Source of the DNA: UBA4582 sp047630175
GTDB taxonomy: Bacteria; Pseudomonadota; Gammaproteobacteria; Pseudomonadales; Azotimanducaceae
Length of the DNA: 64,000 bases
Assembly (NCBI GenBank): GCA_047630175.1
Contig: JBLHVI010000009.1
Span: forward strand, 34,483 to 98,482
Direction: 5' to 3'
Under the pieces are notes generated by a model, which ran no database searches, was not told the origin of the DNA, and worked only from the letters and a program-made list of their open reading frames with translations. Positions 1 through 8,843 of this stretch are shown here, in pieces. The position numbers were made by a program, and so were the translations under genes. How positions within the stretch are numbered: position 1 is the stretch's first letter; the number at the start of each line of letters is the position of its first letter.

Positions 1-227
1 CGGACACCATGGCGTCTATGACAACACCTGCTTTGAGCCTTTTTATGCGGGCCCATGAGTTGACGAACCCTATCCTCACCTACCACGAGATGTTGGGTGT
101 TGCTGAGGCGTTGGCAAAAACCCTCAATGGTGAAGTCAGAGACGAAAGTCGGCAGCCCTTGAGCAGGCAGACCATGGAACACTACCAAGCTGATCTGCAA
201 ATATTTGTTGATACCTATTTCCGTTAA
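1..227 (+). CDS. zipA: Cell division protein ZipA, C-terminal end (cut by window edge)
   Basis: The open frame runs in from the left edge and ends at TAA 225-227, so only about the last 75 residues are present. They resemble the end of the ZipA FtsZ-binding domain: an MLGVAEALAKTL helix, a GEVRDESRQPLS strand and turn, and a final helix starting RQTMEHYQADL. ZipA is an inner-membrane protein that tethers FtsZ at the division site. Its position directly upstream of ligA is the usual gammaproteobacterial order and strengthens the call. The internal ATG at 9 is not the true start. Confidence 0.8.
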   Translation, partial: DTMASMTTPALSLFMRAHELTNPILTYHEMLGVAEALAKTLNGEVRDESRQPLSRQTMEHYQADLQIFVDTYFR

Positions 228-280
228 CCACACCGACAGTTTTGCGATCGGCACGCAAGACGCAGTGACCTGGAGGGGTG

Positions 281-2314
281 ATGCCCGCATCTAGTGACAG
301 CCGTGAGGAAGCCGCCCACCTCCGGCAAGAGATCAATCAAAATAACTATTTGTATCATGCGCTTGATTCCCCGCAAATTTCCGACGCCGCGTTCGATCAG
401 CTGTTTCGTCGTCTGCTGGCGCTGGAATCCGAATATCCCGACCTTGTGATCACCGACTCTCCGACGCAGCGAGTCGGGGCAACGCCGCTAGGCAGTTTTA
501 ACCAGGTGCAGCATGAACTTCCCATGTTGTCGCTGGAAAATGCTTTCAGTGAGGCCGATCTTGTCGATTTCGAGCGGCGTATTAAGGCCCGTCTAGAGGT
601 CAGTCCAAACATCGAATTCGTTTGCGAGCCGAAAATCGATGGTGTTGCTGTGAGCTTGTTGTACGAGCAGGGGCGCCTGGTTCGTGGTGCAACGCGCGGC
701 GACGGTACTACTGGCGAAGATATCACACAGAACGTGCGCACCATTGAATCTATTCCTCTGCGGTTGCAGGGCGATCAGGTGCCGAGCAGGCTGGAGGTTC
801 GGGGTGAAATCTATATTGCCAAGCCTACCTTCGCCGCGATCAATGCAGAAGCTGAAGCCCGTGGTGAAAAGGTTTTTGCTAACCCAAGAAATGCAGCGGC
901 GGGCAGTCTGCGCCAACTTGATGCCCGACTGACGGCCAAGCGCAAGCTGACCATGTTTTGCTACAGTGTCGGTTTGGTAGAGGGCGGCGAGTTGCCGTCG
1001 ACCCACGCACAGATACTTCAGCAGCTGCAGGCTTGGGGGCTACGTATCAATCCATCGATGCAGGTTGTTACCGGTGCGGCAGCCTGTCGTGAATATTTCG
1101 ATAACCTGCAGGCAAGGCGCGCGGATCTTAATTACGAGATTGACGGCGTTGTATTTAAAGTCAACGATATGGTGGCACAGCGTCAGCTGGGCATGCTAAC
1201 GCGTACTCCGCGCTGGGCTATTGCCCACAAATTTCCCGCCGAAGAAGGTTATACCCGGCTGTTTGACGTTGAATTTCAAGTGGGTCGCACGGGGGCGATC
1301 ACGCCAGTGGCGCGCCTGGAGCCGGTCAAAGTTGGTGGTGTGACCATCAGTAACGCGACACTGCACAATATGGATGAGATTGGCCGTCTTGACCTGATGA
1401 TAGGTGATCGAGTGTTGGTGCAGCGTGCCGGTGACGTGATTCCTAAGGTGGTATCGGTTGATCATGGGCAGCGTCCGAAAAATGCGCGACCGATTGTTAT
1501 GCCGGATAAATGTCCGGCTTGTCAGTCCGACATTGTGCTGGCGGAGGGTGAGGTGATTGCGCGCTGTAGCGGTGGATTGTTCTGCTCGGCCCAGCGTAAG
1601 GAAAACATTCGCCATTTCGCTTCTCGTCTTGCCATGGATATTGAAGGACTCGGTACCAAGCTGGTGAGTCAGCTGGTGGACGAGGGTCTTATTCATAGCC
1701 CAGCAGAGTTGTATCAATTAACGCAGACGCAATTGGTTGAGCTTGAGCGAATGGCACCCAAATCAGCTGACAATTTACTTAAGGCGCTGGAGGTAAGTAA
1801 GGAAACTACGCAAGCAAAATTCATATATTCGTTGGGAATTTCCGAGGTTGGTGAATCCACCGCGCGGAACCTGGCGTTGTTTTTTGCTAACTTTGACACC
1901 CTGCGGGTTGCTAGTATTGAAGCGCTGCAGGAAGTACCCGACGTAGGGCCTATTGTCGCTAAGCGAGTGCATGCATTTTTCGCCCAGCAAAATAACGTTA
2001 GGATCATAGATGCCTTGCTGGCTGCCGGTGTTTATTGGCAGCATCAGGAAAGCGACGTTGACCCCGAAGTTCTAAAAGGCCAGAGTTGGGTCATAACCGG
2101 CACGCTATCGCAAATGACACGAAACGAAGCCAAAGCAAAATTACAGTCTTTGGGTGCAAAGGTCAGTGGTTCGGTCTCTAAAAACACAACCTGCCTAGTC
2201 GCCGGTGACGCTGCTGGTTCGAAACTGGCAAGTGCTCAGACGTTGGGTGTTGAGGTCATAGATGAGCAAGCGCTGGTGAAATTGCTGGCAGAACATGGGA
2301 TCGAAACGACATGA
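281..2314 (+). CDS. ligA: NAD-dependent DNA ligase LigA
   Basis: Seals nicks in duplex DNA using NAD+ during replication and repair. The 677-residue length is normal. The N-terminal Ia domain (YHALDSPQISDAAFD) is followed by the adenylation domain with the KIDG nucleophile motif (Lys118) and the TRGDGTTGED segment. Then come the OB fold, a four-cysteine zinc finger (Cys411, 414, 429, 435), helix-hairpin-helix repeats around 440-580 and a C-terminal BRCT domain from about 595. GGAGG at 272-276 fits the ATG at 281 better than the GTG at 278, which is only one base away. The stop overlaps the next gene (ATGA), implying translational coupling. Confidence 0.97.
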   Translation: MPASSDSREEAAHLRQEINQNNYLYHALDSPQISDAAFDQLFRRLLALESEYPDLVITDSPTQRVGATPLGSFNQVQHELPMLSLENAFSEADLVDFERRIKARLEVSPNIEFVCEPKIDGVAVSLLYEQGRLVRGATRGDGTTGEDITQNVRTIESIPLRLQGDQVPSRLEVRGEIYIAKPTFAAINAEAEARGEKVFANPRNAAAGSLRQLDARLTAKRKLTMFCYSVGLVEGGELPSTHAQILQQLQAWGLRINPSMQVVTGAAACREYFDNLQARRADLNYEIDGVVFKVNDMVAQRQLGMLTRTPRWAIAHKFPAEEGYTRLFDVEFQVGRTGAITPVARLEPVKVGGVTISNATLHNMDEIGRLDLMIGDRVLVQRAGDVIPKVVSVDHGQRPKNARPIVMPDKCPACQSDIVLAEGEVIARCSGGLFCSAQRKENIRHFASRLAMDIEGLGTKLVSQLVDEGLIHSPAELYQLTQTQLVELERMAPKSADNLLKALEVSKETTQAKFIYSLGISEVGESTARNLALFFANFDTLRVASIEALQEVPDVGPIVAKRVHAFFAQQNNVRIIDALLAAGVYWQHQESDVDPEVLKGQSWVITGTLSQMTRNEAKAKLQSLGAKVSGSVSKNTTCLVAGDAAGSKLASAQTLGVEVIDEQALVKLLAEHGIETT

Positions 2315-2916
2315 AAGCTGTTGTATTAATGCTGGTTTTATTCGGGCTTGGCGGCTGCATGTCGTCACCCCCAGAGCAGCCCGATAATCTTTGCGAAATA
2401 TTTTATGAAAAGGATGGCTGGTACAAGGATGCGAAAAAAGCATCCCACCGTTGGGGTTCGTCAATTCCTGTGATGATGGCCTTCATTCATCAGGAGTCCG
2501 CGTTTCGGGCTAGGGCTAAGCCGCCTCGGACGAAGATATTATGGGTTATACCGGGACCGCGCCCCGCGAGTGCCTATGGTTATTCTCAAGCGACGGATGC
2601 CACCTGGGATATCTATAAGCGTGCTACCGGGAGCTGGGGTGCCGACCGCAATGATTTTGACGATGCTATAGACTTTATTGGTTGGTATAACGATCAAAGC
2701 TACCGCCGTAACAAGATTGCCAAAACTGACGCCTATAACCTTTATCTTGCTTACCATGAGGGTCATGGCGGATTTGCCAAGCGCTCGTTTGCGAAGAAAA
2801 AATGGTTAAAAGACGTATCTACCAAGGTGTCCAGACGAGCGCTCAGCTATGGTGAACAGTTGAAGGGGTGTGAAAAGAAGTTAGATCGTGGCTTCTTTGG
2901 GTGGTTATTCAGCTAA
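2311..2916 (+). CDS. Lipoprotein with lytic transglycosylase (SLT-like) domain
   Basis: A 201-residue protein with a lipoprotein signal peptide; the lipobox LGGC places the lipidated cysteine at position 16. The body resembles small SLT-type transglycosylases that cleave peptidoglycan glycan strands. The likely catalytic glutamate is Glu62 in the HQESAF motif, followed by SAYGYSQATDATWD and NLYLAYHEGHGG segments typical of this lysozyme-like fold. It probably acts at the outer membrane facing the periplasm. The ATG overlaps the ligA stop by four bases, and the stop overlaps the next start by one base, so the three genes form a coupled unit. The substrate is inferred from family. Confidence 0.82.
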   Translation: MKAVVLMLVLFGLGGCMSSPPEQPDNLCEIFYEKDGWYKDAKKASHRWGSSIPVMMAFIHQESAFRARAKPPRTKILWVIPGPRPASAYGYSQATDATWDIYKRATGSWGADRNDFDDAIDFIGWYNDQSYRRNKIAKTDAYNLYLAYHEGHGGFAKRSFAKKKWLKDVSTKVSRRALSYGEQLKGCEKKLDRGFFGWLFS

Positions 2917-4439
2917 TGCCTGACTTCGGCCTGCTATCTTTGTTGCCGCCGATAATCACCGTTATGCTCGCGATATGGACTCGCAACATCGTTGTGTCCT
3001 TGTCTATCGGGGTTTTCATGGGCTCGATGATTCTGCAGAATTTCAACCCGTTTTATGCCACGTTAGACATGATTGAAACCCGAATTTTTGTCCAGATCAG
3101 TGTGCCTTCAAATATACAGATTATTTTTACAATGATGGCGATTGGTGGCTTCATCCGCCTGTTAGAGGTTTCCGGAGCTTCCCGTGCTTTTGCCAGGAAC
3201 ATGACCGGCTTTATGACTAATGGTGCTCGGGCGCAGGTTGCGACTTGGATATCTGGGTTGATGATATTCTTTACGGATTCGGGCAACGCGCTGATTATTG
3301 GTCCACTGTTTCGGCCGATCTTCACTGAACTAAAAATATGCCGTGAAAAACTCGCCTATATTCTCGATTCCACTGCATCTCCGGTCTGCATTCTGATGCC
3401 TTTTATTGGCTGGGGTGCATACATCATGGGGCTTATCGAACAATCATTCGGTGACGCGGGACTGACTGAGCCAGCATTGAATGTGTTGCTGCATGTTATG
3501 CCCTATCAATTTTATGCGATTTTTACGCTGGCAGCTGTGCCGTTTTTTATTCTCAGTGGTCGTGATTTTGGGCCTATGGCGCTGGCACAGAAGCGATATG
3601 AATTTTTCCTGAAGCAGGTATCAGACTCAGATACAAACCTCGAGATTGAGGCTGGCAGTGAAGCTAGTGAGTCACTGGCAACGCCCATGGCCTTGTTCGT
3701 GGTACCGCTTACAATATTGCTTGGTTTGATTGGTGTATTGCTGATGTATTTTGCCAGCCTCGACGACATGAGCAGCATCCATGTTCGCTCGACCATGACG
3801 ATCGCGTATGCAGCAGCCTCTGTGGCGAGCGCCGCGTTAATGTATCGCTACCAGAACGTGGGTGCGGACGTGTCGCTGAACAACTTTATTAAGGGTGCTG
3901 AGACGATGGTTTATGTGGTGGTGATACTGATTTTGGCTTGGTCCTTGAGTTCGGTGATTAAGGATCTGGGTACGGCTCAGATGCTCTCAACACTGATCGG
4001 TGAAGAGATGAACCCGGCACTGTTGCCGGCTATTGTATTCGTGCTCGGGGCTATTATCTCAATTGCCACAGGATCTTCCTGGGGCACGTTTGCCATTCTC
4101 ATGACGCTGGCGGTACCGGTCGCAGTCACTGTGGGCGCGCCTTTGTACCTGACGGTCGGCGCTGTTCTGAGTGGCGGTCTTTTTGGTGATCACACGTCGC
4201 CGATTTCAGACACTACCGTGTTGGCTTCTATCGGTGCCGATTGCCCCCACATTAATCATGTTTCAACCCAGCTCTACTATGCGATAGCGACAGGTATTAC
4301 CGCATTTTTGTCTTTTGTCGCGGCGGGCTTGCTGGACACAGTTTGGGTCGGTGTAGCAGGTCTCGGCATATTGTTACTGGTGATATCGATCATGGGCCGA
4401 CAGACGCGTAGGGCCTCGCTGGCACCGCATGTGTCTTAG
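2916..4439 (+). CDS. NhaC-family Na+/H+ antiporter
   Basis: A 507-residue polytopic inner-membrane protein of the NhaC/ArsB-type ion transporter group. Hydrophobic segments occur throughout. Family-type loops include FFTDSGNALIIGPLFRP (discontinuous helix), a STASPVCILMPFIGWGAY segment and, near the C-terminus, ATGSSWGTFAI and GGLFGDHTSPISDTT, which carry the conserved polar residues of the ion path. It probably exchanges Na+ for protons; an amino-acid substrate cannot be excluded for some members. ATG 2916 overlaps the previous TAA and gives a sensible N-terminus; the GTG at 2901 is an alternative. It ends tail-to-tail with the next gene, the stops overlapping. Confidence 0.88.
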   Translation: MPDFGLLSLLPPIITVMLAIWTRNIVVSLSIGVFMGSMILQNFNPFYATLDMIETRIFVQISVPSNIQIIFTMMAIGGFIRLLEVSGASRAFARNMTGFMTNGARAQVATWISGLMIFFTDSGNALIIGPLFRPIFTELKICREKLAYILDSTASPVCILMPFIGWGAYIMGLIEQSFGDAGLTEPALNVLLHVMPYQFYAIFTLAAVPFFILSGRDFGPMALAQKRYEFFLKQVSDSDTNLEIEAGSEASESLATPMALFVVPLTILLGLIGVLLMYFASLDDMSSIHVRSTMTIAYAAASVASAALMYRYQNVGADVSLNNFIKGAETMVYVVVILILAWSLSSVIKDLGTAQMLSTLIGEEMNPALLPAIVFVLGAIISIATGSSWGTFAILMTLAVPVAVTVGAPLYLTVGAVLSGGLFGDHTSPISDTTVLASIGADCPHINHVSTQLYYAIATGITAFLSFVAAGLLDTVWVGVAGLGILLLVISIMGRQTRRASLAPHVS

Positions 4440-5734
4440 GGTTTGCGGTTGAAATGGCTTGCCCTTAGGGCGTCTTGTAGTTGATATGACCAGTAAGCTA
4501 ACTGGGCGATGATTGGCCCAAACGGTTTACCAACATAGTCTAGACCAAACCTCTTGAATAGCAGATATGTCTCGTCCTCGCTGCTGATCGCTGAGGCGAT
4601 GAGTTCGCCGCCCATGGTTGTTGTCACCATACCGTGGCCACCAAAACCTTGGCAATACCACTCGCCCGGTTTTAATTGACCTAGCTGGGGCATCTTGTGT
4701 GCGGAGTAACCCATATAGCCGCCCCACGCCACCTCGCCGCGTATACCTTCGAGTTGTGGATAGACGGATAGTAAGTCTTTGAGCATGATGGTTTTGAGCC
4801 TCTCCTGAGATGGGTGAAACATAGATACGCGCCCACCCCAGAGTAGCTGCTGGTCGTCAACGAGCCGATAATAGTTGGATGAAAATCGATTGTCTGACAC
4901 GCCATAAGGTGACCTAATAGCGGTTTCCAGCCTGTCACCCAGAGGCTCGGTGAGTAACACATAGGTCGCTACCGGCAGTGTGGCCCGGCTGAGTTTACGG
5001 TGCAGCGAGTCGATATAGCCGCTGCAGGCATACACTACATGCTGTGCCTTGACGCTGCCACTGTCGGTCTCGACACGCCATCGGTGGTTCGCCGCAGGCT
5101 GAGATTTCACCGAAGTTACTCGGCTAGCTTCAAAAAAGCGGGCGCCGGCCTGGCGCGCCAGATTGGCTGTGTGCAGGGCATAGTTAAGAGATTGAAAGCG
5201 TTGTGCCTTGGGCTTTAGAAAGCCGTCGAAGTAGCGATTTGTCAGGTATGCTTCCTGCATCTGCTGGCGTGGCCAGAATTCCAAGCCCTCATCAAACAGG
5301 CGATTCATTTCGTCAATGTAATGTCGTATGCCGGCTTCGTCATCAAACCACGAGGCGGTGACAGTGCCTTCCCTAGGTTGCTTTATCCGGGACTCGGCCC
5401 CTTCGATGCGCGTTTGTATTAGATCATAGGCTCGTTGGGTTAAGCTGTAGAGTTGCTGAGCGCGAGGCTCGCCATATTTACGCGCTAGGGCTAGGGCGTT
5501 CTGTGAGAAGCCGCAGGAAACAAATCCACCGTTGCGCCCCGACGCCCCCCAACCGACGCGCTCTGCCTCAAGCAATACGCAGGACATGCCGCGCTCGGCA
5601 AGCCCTAGCGCGGTTGCGATACCTGCCAACCCGCCGCCAATAACGCAGACGCTGGTTTCGATATCAGCGTTTAGTGATTCAACCGCTGGCAGGGTGGTGA
5701 CGGTGCGTCGATAGTAAGAGTCGATGTAGCTCAT
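4436..5734 (-). CDS. FAD-dependent amine/amino-acid oxidoreductase (PuuB/DadA-like)
   Basis: A 432-residue flavoprotein of the DAO family. The N-terminal FAD-binding Rossmann motif is VIGGGLAGIATALGLAERG (about residues 31-49), followed by the GWGASGRNGGF segment that contacts the flavin. The C-terminal part has WGGYMGYSAHKMPQLG and QGFGGHGMVTT, seen in gamma-glutamylputrescine oxidase and related enzymes. It likely oxidises an amine or amino acid, releasing an aldehyde or keto acid, ammonia and H2O2. No other Puu gene is adjacent, so the substrate is open. It is divergent from the MFS gene across 150 bp, which suggests but does not prove a transport-catabolism pair. Confidence 0.85.
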   Translation of the reverse strand: MSYIDSYYRRTVTTLPAVESLNADIETSVCVIGGGLAGIATALGLAERGMSCVLLEAERVGWGASGRNGGFVSCGFSQNALALARKYGEPRAQQLYSLTQRAYDLIQTRIEGAESRIKQPREGTVTASWFDDEAGIRHYIDEMNRLFDEGLEFWPRQQMQEAYLTNRYFDGFLKPKAQRFQSLNYALHTANLARQAGARFFEASRVTSVKSQPAANHRWRVETDSGSVKAQHVVYACSGYIDSLHRKLSRATLPVATYVLLTEPLGDRLETAIRSPYGVSDNRFSSNYYRLVDDQQLLWGGRVSMFHPSQERLKTIMLKDLLSVYPQLEGIRGEVAWGGYMGYSAHKMPQLGQLKPGEWYCQGFGGHGMVTTTMGGELIASAISSEDETYLLFKRFGLDYVGKPFGPIIAQLAYWSYQLQDALRASHFNRKP

Positions 5735-5829
5735 GGTAAAATCCGAAATATTGCTTAGACTCTACACAAGCGACCTAAATGGACAAACTCTTTTTGAAAA
5801 TAAGATGCTGTAGATACGAAAGAGGAGAG

Positions 5830-5835
5830 TATAAT
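5830..5835 (+). promoter_or_regulatory. Possible -10 element for the MFS transporter gene
   Basis: A perfect TATAAT lies 50 bp before the MFS start in the divergent intergenic region. The hexamer 17 bp upstream (GCTGTA) is a poor -35 box, so the promoter may be weak or activator-dependent. No clear operator is visible. Confidence 0.35.
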
Positions 5836-5884
5836 CGCGCGCCAGTTAATAGCTGGGTCACTGCTGGTTTGTAGGAAGAATGTC

Positions 5885-7159
5885 ATGGCAGGTTCATTGA
5901 AGTCCGTAACGGCGCTGCTGCTGTCGGCGGCAATTTTGTTGATTGGGCATGGGCTGCAACTCACCCTTGCGCCACTGTATGCTGTGAATCTGGGCTGGTC
6001 GGCAGATTTGATCGGCTATACGGGCTCTGCCTACTTCCTAGGATTTGTGGTCGGCTGTCTAACGATTCCTTCGCTGGTGGCTAGGGTCGGGCACATCCGC
6101 GTTTTTACCGTGTTGGTGGGGCTGGCTACTGCATCGTTGCTGCTGATTGGTTTGATCGATCAATTTTGGTTCTGGTTGTTATCTCGCTGCCTATCAGGCT
6201 GGGCCCTTGCGGGCATATATATGATTATCGAGAGCTGGCTAAATGAGCGGTCAGCGGTTGATTCTCGCGGTCGAATGTTATCTTTATACATGATCATTAC
6301 GCTTTCCGCGATCTGCTTAGGGCAGTTGTTAATAGGTTTCGACCTAGGTTTTCAGGGTCTTTTCATGCTGGCGGCAGTACTGCTGGTGATAGGGGTAGTG
6401 CCTATTGGTCTTACCTCCAGCTCCGCACCTACGCCGATACCACAGGTTAAGTTTCGCTTAGCGAGAGTGATTGCGGCCTCCCAGGTGTCTATGGTCGGCG
6501 CGTTTTTTGGTGGCGTAGTAACGGGTGGTTTCTGGGCACTCGGGCCTGTAGTGGCCAGGGCGAATCAACTTGAGACGGAACAGATCGGTATTTTTATGGC
6601 GGTGACCATTATTGGTGGCGCTTGTTTTCAATTCCCTGTGGGTCATTTGTCAGATCGTGTCGATCGTCGCTATGTGATTGCCGGGATTGCATTGCTCGGC
6701 GTTTTCACTTGTTTGATCGCATTGTTCTTTCTCAGCGGCAACCCGCGACTGGTGTATTTCACTATGTTTCTGTTTGGTGGCATGACTTTTCCTTTATATT
6801 CCCTGTGTCTGGCGCATGCGAATGACAACACAACCCTGTCATTGATGGAGGTGGCGAGCGGTGTGCTGATGATGAATAGCTTTGGCTCTATTATCGGCCC
6901 ACTGTTAGTGGCGTTTTTAATCGGTTACAACAGTCAGGCATTATTTATTGTCTCGGCGGTGGCGCTGTCGTTGCTGGTTTGCTGGACGCTGTATCGGATT
7001 CAAGTCCACGGGGTTGATCGTAACCATTTCGCGCCATTTGTTAACGTCAGAAATACGTCGCACGAGATTCTTGAGATGGTAGATCACGACGTTGATCTAG
7101 AAAGCGAAGATATTTACGACGTTACTGCGGATGTCGAGGATAGTGTTACTGAAAACTAA
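5885..7159 (+). CDS. MFS transporter, YcaD-like
   Basis: A 424-residue major facilitator protein with twelve predicted hydrophobic segments. The first two helices carry the PLYAVNLGWSADLIGYTGSAYFLGF signature arrangement of the YcaD group (given here as a description of residues 29-53). A GHLSDRVDRRYV loop matches the conserved MFS loop 8-9 motif. The hydrophilic C-terminal tail (about residues 370-424) is strongly acidic, rich in Asp and Glu, which is unusual and may be a cytoplasmic regulatory tail. TAGGAAG at 5871-5877 supports the ATG at 5885. Substrate unknown; the divergent oxidoreductase gene hints at an amine or amino acid. Confidence 0.88.
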   Translation: MAGSLKSVTALLLSAAILLIGHGLQLTLAPLYAVNLGWSADLIGYTGSAYFLGFVVGCLTIPSLVARVGHIRVFTVLVGLATASLLLIGLIDQFWFWLLSRCLSGWALAGIYMIIESWLNERSAVDSRGRMLSLYMIITLSAICLGQLLIGFDLGFQGLFMLAAVLLVIGVVPIGLTSSSAPTPIPQVKFRLARVIAASQVSMVGAFFGGVVTGGFWALGPVVARANQLETEQIGIFMAVTIIGGACFQFPVGHLSDRVDRRYVIAGIALLGVFTCLIALFFLSGNPRLVYFTMFLFGGMTFPLYSLCLAHANDNTTLSLMEVASGVLMMNSFGSIIGPLLVAFLIGYNSQALFIVSAVALSLLVCWTLYRIQVHGVDRNHFAPFVNVRNTSHEILEMVDHDVDLESEDIYDVTADVEDSVTEN

Positions 7160-7276
7160 CGCATGAGCAGAGGCACAAGGGTTTTTTGATTGCGCCTATG
7201 TTAAAAGCGTGCCCTGTTGGACGTGCGTCAGGATGCTAACGTCTAAAAGCCTCAGGGCCTGCTGCCATCGACCGGC

Positions 7277-7432
7277 TTAGCTGGCGACGCGCCGTGCGGT
7301 TTCGCGTCGATGGTTACTGCGACGCGCGTCGTTGCGACGCTCGTCACCAATTGCAGCGACCTGCTGTCGTCGTTCAATATTTCTGCGGTCTTCGTCGCGG
7401 CGGTCTGAATCCAGTCGTTTATCGGTGATCAT
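7277..7432 (-). CDS. Possible arginine-pair microprotein (51 aa)
   Basis: A short reading frame, ATG at 7432 to TAA at 7277, inside an otherwise gene-free 457-bp gap. I do not recognise it. Its product has Arg-Arg pairs at residues 11, 16, 21, 32, 37, 42 and 47, an almost strict five-residue period, separated by acidic and polar residues (RRDED, RRNIE, RRQQV, then RRNDA, RRSNH, RRETA, RRVAS). The pairs use at least six different codon combinations (CGC-CGC, CGC-AGA, CGA-CGA, CGT-CGC, CGA-CGC, CGG-CGC), which points to selection on protein rather than a simple DNA repeat. The Shine-Dalgarno is weak (AGAG). It could be a nucleic-acid-binding or scaffold peptide, or a chance ORF. Confidence 0.45.
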   Translation of the reverse strand: MITDKRLDSDRRDEDRRNIERRQQVAAIGDERRNDARRSNHRRETARRVAS

Positions 7433-7616
7433 GCAATAGTCTCTAGTTAATGGCTGTTAATGACAAGAAATCTCAAATCATAATAAATTGCTATCTAACA
7501 TCAGCTAGATTCATGATGGCTTCGGTGAAGAATGCATGATCCGTCCCATGCTCGCAAGGGTCAAGCCCCGGCGGTCATGAAGTTGTAACCCGAATGCAAG
7601 GTTCTCAGGGACCCGA

Positions 7617-8780
7617 TCAACTGGCCGAGTAGGTCAGCCGGTAAATAACGTTGGCCAGATCATCGGCGATTAGCAGGCTGCCGTCTTTGAGTTGTAGCAA
7701 GTCAGCGGGACGGCCCCACGCGACATTGTCTTGCAACCAGCCCTCAATCAACACTTCATAATGCAGTTCGCCGTTAGCGTCCTGTCGGGCACTGGTGATT
7801 CTGTGCCCCGTGTGGCCAGCCTCTGGTGAGCGATTCCAGGAGCCATGCTCGGGAATTATTATCTGTTGTCGATAGGCCGCCGGAAACATATTGCCGGTAT
7901 AAAACATCATGCCTAGAGGGGCGACGTGGGGTCCTAAGTCAAGGACGGGCTCAATATAGTCAGTCGGGTTTTTGCCAGCCCCAAATTCAGGGTCAGGAAT
8001 GCTCTGGCCGTGGAAAAACGGATAACCGAAATGCTGCCCAGCCAATGTCACGTGGTTTAATTCACACGGCGGCGTATCATCACCTAGCATGTCCCGACCA
8101 TTGTCGACGAACCAGAGATCGCCGGTAGTGGGATGAAAGTCAAAACCCACCGTGTTGCGCACTCCCTCGACAAAAGGCTCCAGGCTGGCTGGCTTGGCAT
8201 CGACGTTCAGGCGGTGGATGGCTGCAAAGGTTGGGTCTTGTGATAAGCAAATGTTGCAGGGCGCACCGACAGGAATATAAAGGTAGCCGTCCGGCCCAAA
8301 CTCTAAGTACTTCCAGCCGTGGTGGCGTTCTGTCGGCAGTGATTCTAGCAATACATCGGCCGTGGCAAGTTCGGGACCTACCTGCTTCGCGATATCCCGA
8401 TAAACCAGAATTTTGCTTACCGCGCCAACGTACAGGTCACCCTTTTGATAGGCGATGCCTGTGGGTAGCTCTACATTATCGGCAATCAGCGTGACCTCAT
8501 CGCCTTTGTCATCGCCCGTGGTATCGCGCACAGCGTGTATCTTGCCGGCGCCTCTGCTGCCGACATAAACGACGCCATCATCGCCCTGTGCCATCTGGCG
8601 AGGATTTTCAACGTTGGCATAGATCTCAATATGAAAGCCTGCCGGCATGATCAATTTGTCGAGAGGCAGGGCCTCTGCGCCGATGGTAGCGTCTGCGCCG
8701 AAGCCGGCAAGTAATATTGTTAGGATCACTCGCTGAAGGTACTGCCTGCAATGCGTGGCTGTTATGATGCTTGCTGTCAT
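7617..8780 (-). CDS. Exported PQQ-type sorbosone/glucose dehydrogenase-like beta-propeller
   Basis: About 387 residues: a signal peptide (hydrophobic stretch ILTILLAGFG) then a six-bladed propeller of the L-sorbosone dehydrogenase/soluble glucose dehydrogenase family. Visible signatures are MPAGFHIEIYA at the mature N-terminus, the LPTGIAYQKGDLYVG blade, FDFHPTTGDLWFVDNGRDMLGDD, and an IPEHGSWNRSP segment common in this family. The expected reaction is PQQ-dependent oxidation of a sugar or aldose in the periplasm; no PQQ biosynthesis gene is in the window. GGGAAG just upstream favours ATG 8780 over the ATG at 8810. Divergent from dinG with about 60 bp between starts. Confidence 0.82.
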   Translation of the reverse strand: MTASIITATHCRQYLQRVILTILLAGFGADATIGAEALPLDKLIMPAGFHIEIYANVENPRQMAQGDDGVVYVGSRGAGKIHAVRDTTGDDKGDEVTLIADNVELPTGIAYQKGDLYVGAVSKILVYRDIAKQVGPELATADVLLESLPTERHHGWKYLEFGPDGYLYIPVGAPCNICLSQDPTFAAIHRLNVDAKPASLEPFVEGVRNTVGFDFHPTTGDLWFVDNGRDMLGDDTPPCELNHVTLAGQHFGYPFFHGQSIPDPEFGAGKNPTDYIEPVLDLGPHVAPLGMMFYTGNMFPAAYRQQIIIPEHGSWNRSPEAGHTGHRITSARQDANGELHYEVLIEGWLQDNVAWGRPADLLQLKDGSLLIADDLANVIYRLTYSAS

Positions 8781-8843
8781 GAATCTTCCCGTATCGCTAA
8801 TCATTGTCATCGCGATGATGCGCAGTTTAGGTATGTCTCGTCA

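Noticed and set aside
7171..7197. AGGCACAA...TTGCGCCT hairpin with T-run after the MFS gene
   Set aside because: The T-run is in the loop, not after the stem, and the stem has a mismatch; not a normal terminator.
8751..8843. Upstream in-frame extension of dinG
   Set aside because: It adds a Cys/His-rich leader absent from DinG and overlaps the divergent gene's start; ATG 8844 is better.
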